Shown piece by piece: positions 57,540 to 64,000 of a stretch of 64,000 nt of DNA. Made by a program: the position numbers and the translations under genes. A model generated the notes under the pieces. It ran no database searches, was not told the DNA's origin, and worked only from the letters and a program-made list of their open reading frames with translations. Origin of the DNA: Mastigias papua (taxonomy: Eukaryota; Cnidaria; Scyphozoa; Rhizostomeae; Mastigiidae); NCBI GenBank assembly GCA_964019165.1, contig OZ025268.1:6388528-6452527 (forward strand). The letters are read 5' to 3'. Position 1 is the stretch's first letter; each line of letters begins with the position of its first letter.

Positions 57540-57549
57540 GGGACTTTCC
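57540..57549. promoter_or_regulatory. Consensus NF-kappa-B site upstream of the NB-ARC/TPR gene
   Basis: GGGACTTTCC matches the GGGRNWYYCC consensus at every position and equals the classical Ig-kappa enhancer site. It lies 123 bases upstream of the ATG at 57417. A single ten-base match can occur by chance, but its position beside an immune-type gene makes it a reasonable candidate for Rel/NF-kappa-B control. Confidence 0.5.
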
Positions 57550-57702
57550 CTCCGTGTAGATCTTTGCAGTGCTTCCATCGCTTCAGTCTCAGATTGTGAT
57601 TTCCTCAAAGCGAGACTATAAATTTCGTTCTCTTTTTATCGCCATCTTCGTAGTTTTGTTTGCATCAATGATACCTATCGGCGCTTCTATATCATTGGTG
57701 TG

Positions 57703-57712
<10 letters not shown>

Positions 57713-57742
<30 letters not shown>
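57713..57742. repeat. CAAT tetranucleotide repeat
   Basis: About seven and a half CAAT units upstream of the NB-ARC/TPR gene. Confidence 0.95.
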
Positions 57743-57743
<1 letters not shown>

Positions 57744-58440
57744 TAATTTTATCAACTTTCATGAACATAACATAAGATTTTGAAATGGAATAAATAACCG
57801 ACAGCAAGAATAATTCAGTTGCACACGATGCATTTTCTTATGAAGGGAATTAATCCCTGTTGCAGGCAGAGGTGTAGTAAAATTTAAGAAGCACAACCGA
57901 AAAGCCTAGAACTTAAACAGCGGTTCACCAGATTTTTAGCTTCAAGTACTAGATCTCGGAAATAAAAATTTGAAAAGCAAGTAATTTGCGAAGCATTAGG
58001 GGTCATTCACCCGTTATGTAGCACCTCTAGGGGGAGGGCGTGTGCTGATTTGTTATGAAGCGTTACGGAGAAAACAGGGGGAAGGGATAGAAGTTTACAC
58101 TGCACCGTTACGTAAGGTAAGAACAGAGTTTTCAGGTCAGTCATTTTCATCAATGAACTAGAATTGCTGGATATCATGCAGCCAGCAGACAGAGAAGCAA
58201 ACATGACAAAAGTAGACTGCAAAAATAGACGAGAGATTGAATATTTTTAGTAGCTTTCTTAACAGTAATAACTTGAAAAACGAAAAACGCAGATTAATTG
58301 TCTAACTATGAAAAATTAATCACCCGATCGTCTCAGGCTTTCAATTTCCATGCAAGAGACAGGCCAATGAGAGGTTTATGGTTGGATCATGAGGAAACTC
58401 TTACTTCCAGATTACAGAGGACCATTATCGGTAGATATAA
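57743..58440. other. Non-coding stretch with AGGGGTCATTCA motif
   Basis: At 57998 the sequence AGGGGTCATTCACCCG begins a G-rich stretch (to about 58110), like the ends of the small elements at 44758 and 23912. Its second end was not found. No gene was seen. Confidence 0.4.
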
Positions 58441-58905
58441 TTTGAAGTTCTAGACTACTTTTGCTACTTAGAATATTTCGATCACCCGAGTTCTATGCCT
58501 TACAAAAACCTCGGGAGTCTTCTATCTAACTATATAAAATGCGATGATACTTCTTCTCACGTGAAATTTGTGAAGGAAGCCATACAGATAACATTGGGTA
58601 TGAATACCTTCTTCCTAAGCTAGAGAGTTTTTAGGATTCTAGATGAACTTAGCTTTTTTGACGTAACAGATGAAGTGAAGGGCCTTGCCTTGATTCAGAA
58701 ATCAATAATAAGTAAGATTGTGCAGATCTACAAACTACTCTACGTGGATCCAGCCGCTGCAGCTACAGGTGATAGATCATTTTCAATTGCACGAAGAATC
58801 AAAACCTGGCTGAGAGAAAAGATGAATCAACAACGATTTAACTATACTGAAATTCAAATACGTATAAAACAAGAACCAAAAACAGGTGGTTTGCCACTCG
58901 GTTGA
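58441..58905 (+). pseudogene. hAT transposase, C-terminal dimerisation-region remnant
   Basis: The open part (58675-58905) reads SIISKIVQIYKLLYVDPAAA, then TGDRSFSIARRIKTWLREKM, then NQQRFNYTEIQIRIKQ. This is the conserved hAT C-terminal region (usual form: P.t.ERSFS.lrrIKt.LR..m.q.RLn). The usual Cys/Ser-x-Glu before RSFS is changed to GDRSFS. Upstream in the same strand (58470-58600) further protein-like residues (YKNLGSLLSNYIKCDD) are broken by stops. It is an inactive fragment; the rest of the transposase is absent. Confidence 0.7.
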
Positions 58906-60448
58906 TATTGTAAGCGAATTTGTTAGTCAAAATGACAGCCATCAACGTAACTTTGGCTTACCTTCGCCACAGAATAGCCATTTATTGAGGCTGATCTCGT
59001 CATATATCTGTATAAGCAACTATTGAGTTGGCAAACGAGTGACTGACGTAGGCCCAGGTAACACTTGAAGACTGACAATGAAATATAATAACGTATTTTA
59101 AAACTATAGGAATAGAAATTTGGACGCTGGCTTAATATTTTAATTTTGTTCTCCATAGATATACGTCATACCATATCCCAAGTTATGTTTTAAAGAGTTT
59201 AAAGGTATTACTTTTAGCGTGACGTGCGATGATAAGGTAGTAAATATAATAAAGTGACCTAGTTTTGCGCTACCTTGCCGCAAAAGCAAATGCAACTGAA
59301 TGAGTCTCCTGCGTGAGCTTTGTATGGAATGTATCTTGGAGCTTACAATAATCAAAAACAGACCGCAAGCACAGAATTTATATATGGTATCAAACTTCAT
59401 TCGAGATTTGCAATTCACTTGTAGATATCAAATGTTTTAAGTGGGAAAGAAGGTTGTCAGCTCAAAATATGACGGCAGATAACTGAAATCAAGCTTTCTA
59501 TACAAGCGTCTTCGCCGAATGGAAATTGAAATACACGTTTATATACGAAAAACGTTTATAAGAAAATGAGGCTGAAAAGGCCAAAATCTTAAGAAAATGT
59601 TAAGACAATCACAAGGCTCAAGTCCCAAAGTCCATCTGTTTCCGCGCCAGAAATCAATACTGGCTCATTACAAAGATCGAGCTTTCTTTGATAATCTTAG
59701 GTAACAAAAATCAAACTTTTTATAACAAATAATGGTAACCTCTTTAAGCCAATTTATTCCAGTAAAAGTAAAGAAAATCTTAAGAAAAATCTAACCGAAA
59801 TTTCGAGAAAAGTTTAGAAAATTGAAGCTCAGGGAGAAATGTGATATGCTTATCAAAATAGCGCGTAAAGTCATATTAGGCCAAATTTCAAAATGAGGCG
59901 AAAGAAAATGAGGCTACTATGATGTCATATTGAAACAAAGTAGGAAAGTCATAACATCAAAAATTGACCAGAATTATACCTCATCAAAAAGATTACAATC
60001 TAAAGATTCTTAAATTGATAATGTCAAATTTTGTCTACTGAATAAGCCGAACATCCGTTCAGTTACTTAAACCTTCGTACAACAGTGATTATTGAAGTTA
60101 GCAGCCGCTGAGCCAATTCTCGTAAAATTGTTCTTACTTCAAGAGTTTTTTTGCAAATATTTGAGTAACTGTACATGTACTAGGCCGGGCTAGTTTTGAA
60201 AATAAAGCAATGAATGCTGATGCTTACCAACAACCTCATTAGAGTACGTTTGTCAAGAGAATGCAAGTAATCGAGTACTTGTAAATCTGTAAACCTGTAA
60301 ATCTGTAAACTTGTAAGCCTGTAAATCGCATTGTGAATCAAAAATCACATGGTCGCTGTTGTTGATTGTTTAAGTTTTTTACCGAGCATGATCATGCTAT
60401 AGCCACATTCTACTTTTTATTAACTCAAGGTTCAGTGTTCTCATAAAG
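58906..60448. other. Non-coding stretch
   Basis: AT-rich sequence with several TTATAAGAA / TTAAGAAA-type short motifs (59530-59600, 59775-59800) that recur at 4360-4460 and 63195-63300. They look like very old dispersed repeat matter. No gene was seen. Confidence 0.4.
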
Positions 60449-61011
60449 CAGGGGTCAGGAAACAATGGTTCGCGAGCCAGGTATGCCTTGTAGTTAATTT
60501 TTCACCCAACATTTCATATAACAATAACCAATCACTGCACTACCTCCACTTAAGACCGTGTAATAAAGTGCTACAGGGTTAGCATTGCTAAAAAGACTAA
60601 ATTCAGAGGCACGTTATACATACTCTGAAATCGTAAGTCTTCCTTAAAAATCATCATTCAGTTCTATTTAGTTCCCAAAAAACTCAAACAAAAAATCTAG
60701 GTCATCACAAAGCCTGAGCTTTGCATTATTCTTCAATTACTGTCATGTTTCAGCGGTTCTGAGCCTTAATATTCTCATAGACTATCTTCTCATAAAAAGT
60801 GTGTAAGTAAAAGCAATGATTTTTTTGCGTGCATATTGGAATTTTAAAGGTGTAATGTCTAAGACATCCAGTACTGAACTTTCCTAGCATTATGAACAGC
60901 TGAGTACTACTTTCTTGCAACCATTTTATACAAAATAATTTGTACATATTATGTGGCTCTCAAAGAAATAAATAGGTGGCTTTCCCCAGCCAAAAAGGTT
61001 CCCCATTCCTG
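60449..61011. mobile_element. Non-autonomous hAT-type element
   Basis: Left end CAGGGGTCAGGAAACAATGG and right end AGGTTCCCCATTCCTG are imperfect inverted termini of hAT type. Flanks TCATAAAG (60441-60448) and TAATAAAA (61012-61019) agree at 6 of 8 bases, fitting an aged eight-base target duplication. About 560 bases with no frame. The nearby transposase remnant (58.4-58.9 kb) is of the same superfamily, but no direct link can be shown. Confidence 0.6.
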
Positions 61012-61030
61012 TAATAAAATGTGTTCTTAT

Positions 61031-61120
61031 CACTGATCTCAAAACAAAGAGTGGATGGAGCTTCCTATTGTTTTTGAGCAATAGAAGCTCGACTCACTCT
61101 TTATTTTGTGAGATCAGTGG
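61031..61120. repeat. Long imperfect inverted repeat (foldback)
   Basis: Two arms of about 40 bases, 61031-61070 and 61079-61120, pair around a short TTTTTGAG loop. Matching blocks are CACTGATCTC / GAGATCAGTG, CAAAGAGTG / CACTCTTT and CAATAG / CTATTG. It directly follows the hAT-type element and may be a small foldback MITE of its own. Confidence 0.8.
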
Positions 61121-61680
61121 TTCTTATAAGAAAATACCTCTATTTGCTCTTATGAACGATGTGTTGGTTGCAAATTCTGTTGAAAGTTTAGATATGTGAA
61201 GTATCCTTGAGAGATATTTTATATCTATTAACTTTTCTGATCGCAGAAGATATACTTCACCAGACATCGGCTTGAGATCGACAAATGTGAATTCAGAAGC
61301 TTCGTCGCTTTCTGAACACCATGTTTATCAAGTTCATCATGCTTGTTGGACTCTCCATAAATCTTAAAACCTAAAACTATCCAACCTTTGAGTAATGCAG
61401 ATTTATGAAATAAAGTAGATGAAGAAAATTCACCGCTACCTGTATTATGAACGAGAAACAAATAAGATCTGGGGATGTAGAACGTATCTGTAGGTCTTGT
61501 CATAACTAGGGCAGTAGGTGCATGACAAAGGATTTTAATCCATTAGCAGCAAAGATTTAAGATTAAAAGAACACTGGCAAGATACAGCTGTTGTTATGGA
61601 TGAGGCTTATTTTGGTGAGGGGCTAAGATTGCAATAGTAAGGAAATGATTACATCAAAGACCTCAGGACAATTTTAAACG
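61121..61680. other. Non-coding stretch
   Basis: No gene or repeat recognised. A minus-strand 91-codon frame (61228-61503) has no recognised family features. Confidence 0.35.
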
Positions 61681-61689
61681 TAATCTGCT

Positions 61690-62765
61690 ACACTAGGCTA
61701 TGCTGTGCTGAGCTGTGCTGAGCTGTGCAATGCTAATGCTATGCTGTGCCATGCTGATGCTATGCTATGTCATGCCATGCTGTGCTATGCTAATGCTATG
61801 CTGTGCCATATTATGCTGTGCCATGCTAATGTTCTGCTATGCCATACCATGCCATCCTGTGCTATGCTATGCTAATGCTACGCTGTGCCATGTTGATGCT
61901 ATGCTGTGCCATATTATGCTGTGCTATGCTAATGCTACGCTGTGCCATGTTGATGCTATACTGTGCCATGTTGATGCTATGCTATGCCATACCATGCCAT
62001 GATGTGCTATGCTAATGCTATGCTGTGCTATACTGATGCTATGCTGTGCCATGCTAATGCTATGCTATGCCATGCCATGCTTTGCTGTGTTATGCTAATG
62101 CTGTGCTGTGCCATACTATGCTGTGCAATGCTAATGCTATGCTATGCCATACCATGCTGTGCTGTGCTATGCTAATTCTATGCTGTGCCATACCATGCTG
62201 TGCTGTGCAATGCTAATGCTATGCTATGCCATACCATGCTATGCTGTGCCATGCTAATGCTACGCCATGCCATACTTTGCTGTGTTATGCTAATGCTGTG
62301 CTGTGCCATACTATGCTGTGCAATGCTAATGCTATGCTATGCCATACCATGCTGTGCTGTGCCATGCTAATGCTATGCTATGCTATGCTAAACCATACTT
62401 TGCTATGCTATGCTATGCCATATCATCCCATGCTGTGCTATGCTAATGTTCTGCTATGCCATACCATGCCATCCTGTGCTATGCTACGCTAATGCTACGC
62501 TGTGCCATGCTATGCAATGCAATGCTATGCTATGCTATGCTATGCTATGCTATCCTATGCTATGCTATGCTATGCGATGCTATGCTGTGCTGTGCTATGC
62601 TAAAGCTATGCTGTGCTATGCTAAAGCTATGCTGTGCCATGCTAATGCTATGCTAACGCTATGCTATGCTGTGCTGTGACATGCTATGCCATGCTAAGCT
62701 GTGCTGTGCTATCTTGTGCTGTGCTGTGCTGTGCTGTGCTATGCTAATGCTATGCTGTGCTATGT
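61690..62765. repeat. Pentanucleotide-based satellite (ATGCT / GTGCT / GTGCC)
   Basis: About 1.07 kb of variants of a five-base unit (TATGC, TGTGC, CATGC, TAATGC), grouped into higher-order blocks such as ATGCTATGCTGTGCCATGCT. Because 15 bases hold three units, several plus-strand frames stay open and give Cys/Met/Leu/Ala/Tyr-rich shadow proteins that are not genes. Confidence 0.98.
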
Positions 62766-63776
62766 CACAATGCAGAAGCCACCTGGATGGTGAAGATTCA
62801 CAATCAATCCTAAGAACGATTAATAATTCTTCCACAAACAACCGGGTTGACAAATACTCCAAACAACAACTATCGCATTCCTCTGAATGCTTGAATTGCT
62901 AAAAATCCCTGGCTCACCAAATCAAATAAGATTCAACAATTTATGTTGATTTCATGTTGAATGGATCGTATACCTGTACGCCAATCTTCATTCAATAATT
63001 TCAAATAACAGTCAGTCGGAACCAGATATTAAAATACGACACAAACCAGAAATTCCAGAGAAATGGAAGGAAACACAAGGCTTTCAAGTTTATTGACCCC
63101 TGTTCATCATTTAGATAAAATACATTCAGATTTGAGTATATATGATTATACCACGGTTACAACAGCAATACACGCGCGATTTTCCAAATACAGTATTACC
63201 CTGCCACTAAGGAACCTATAAGAAACTGCAGTCTGCCAGGTGGCCATCTACCCTTTTATAAGAAACCAATCGGCCTGAAATTATACGTCAGGTTTCTTAA
63301 ACAAAATATTGATTGGAAAATTGTAATTTCCATGCACTTCCTAGTACAAAACTCAACAAATATTATAAAATAATTCAAACATTATGTGTCTAACAACCAA
63401 AACTATAATTATACAGTAAATATAATACCGTATATCAATCAAACTGATACTGTTTTGAAACATACATGCACTACTAGGTAAATTTCTTGCTGCAAGTATA
63501 AGAAATTATTCAGCCTGTTTTATGTTCTATTTGTTCATTGATAAGAAGTCAAGCAGCCTGCTTTTACCAAATGAATTTCTCAGTGGCGGGGTAATACTGC
63601 AACACGCTGTTACTAGCTACCAACAGAAAATAAAGCTGGTCAAAAACAAAACAGTTGATCACTTCCCGAATGCCCCTCCCCCCGCCCCCCTCCAAACAAA
63701 ATTGTCTAAGCACATCCCTGGCTACATGGAATGCATACAGGTGCAATTATCATCATTCAAATGAAAACAAAGGTAG
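62766..63776. other. Non-coding stretch
   Basis: AT-rich sequence with a C-rich patch (63677-63695, CCCCTCCCCCCGCCCCCC). The TATAAGAAAC pieces at 63217-63265 resemble the old dispersed motif also seen at 4360-4460. No gene was seen. Confidence 0.4.
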
Positions 63777-63787
63777 TAGCTATTGCA

Positions 63788-63938
63788 GCGTAGACGTCAA
63801 ATTTTGATTGGCTAACAAAGGAATCTCCTCTTTCACGTAATTAGTAATCGAGATTGCGAGAATTCTTGCAATTTCATTTGCGAATTACGGTAGAAGAGAA
63901 GATTCCTTTGTTAGCCAATCAGAACTTGACGCATATGC
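63788..63938. mobile_element. MULE-like MITE with long inverted repeats and 11-base direct flanks
   Basis: A 151-base element whose ends are inverted repeats of about 58 bases (GCGTAGACGTCAAATTTTGA at the left; the right end reversed reads GCATATGCGTCAAGTTCTGA; both continue TTGGCTAACAAAGGAATCT). It is flanked by a perfect direct repeat TAGCTATTGCA (63777-63787 and 63939-63949). Long inverted repeats with 9-11-base target duplications are typical of Mutator-like elements. The intact duplication points to a young insertion. Confidence 0.8.
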
Positions 63939-64000
63939 TAGCTATTGCACTTGGCATTTCTGCAACGAGAAAGACTACAGAACATAGAGCAGTGTAAATG

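Noticed and set aside
61715..62902. Overlapping Cys/Met/Leu/Ala-rich frames on the plus strand
   Set aside because: They are produced by the five-base satellite, not by selection for protein.

Overview
The window reads as nuclear DNA of an intron-rich invertebrate animal. Genes are split by GT-AG introns of about 0.2 to 5 kb, the DNA is AT-rich, and transposon remains lie between and inside genes. The protein families and repeat types (Penelope-like and LINE retroelements, hAT and Tc1/mariner-like elements, tRNA-type SINE pieces, an NB-ARC/TPR immune-type gene) fit a cnidarian best, but that placement is inference. No CRISPR arrays, rRNA genes or complete tRNA genes were seen.

Layout. Minus strand, 4.2-4.3 kb: first coding exon of a C2orf76/UPF0538 homologue. 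Plus strand, 6.0-6.5 kb: a 154-residue coiled-coil ORF of unknown function. Minus strand, 14.1-8.0 kb: a two-exon TMUB1/2 homologue whose 5.3-kb intron holds a Tc1/mariner-like element and a Penelope-like element (PLE) with a 5'-truncated LINE nested in it. Plus strand, 16.7-19.1 kb: an ARID5-like protein with the BAH-type N-terminal region but no ARID. Minus strand: RPA3 (23.8-20.3 kb, four exons, 116 residues) and ABRACL (26.5-25.6 kb, 81 residues). Between 28 and 31 kb are decayed LINE pieces. Plus strand: an eight-exon RHEB GTPase (31.4-37.8 kb, 185 residues) and an aldo-keto reductase (41.5-46.2 kb, first exon not located), separated by a second PLE terminal repeat and long TA microsatellites. 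Minus strand, 57.4-50.5 kb: a two-exon NB-ARC/TPR receptor-like gene of 1084 residues. The right end holds hAT remnants, a 1-kb pentanucleotide satellite and a MULE-like MITE.

The genes are mostly unrelated housekeeping or signalling loci rather than a pathway. The items most worth following up are two near-identical hammerhead-ribozyme motifs in PLE terminal repeats (13.3 and 39.2 kb), and the receptor gene. The receptor has a short RHIM-like segment in its first exon, spliced over 3.7 kb to one large NB-ARC/TPR exon, with a perfect consensus kappa-B site just upstream of its ATG. RHEB ends in CILL, which predicts geranylgeranylation rather than the farnesylation known for vertebrate RHEB. 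All exon joins are read from splice signals, phase and family similarity, without transcript data.
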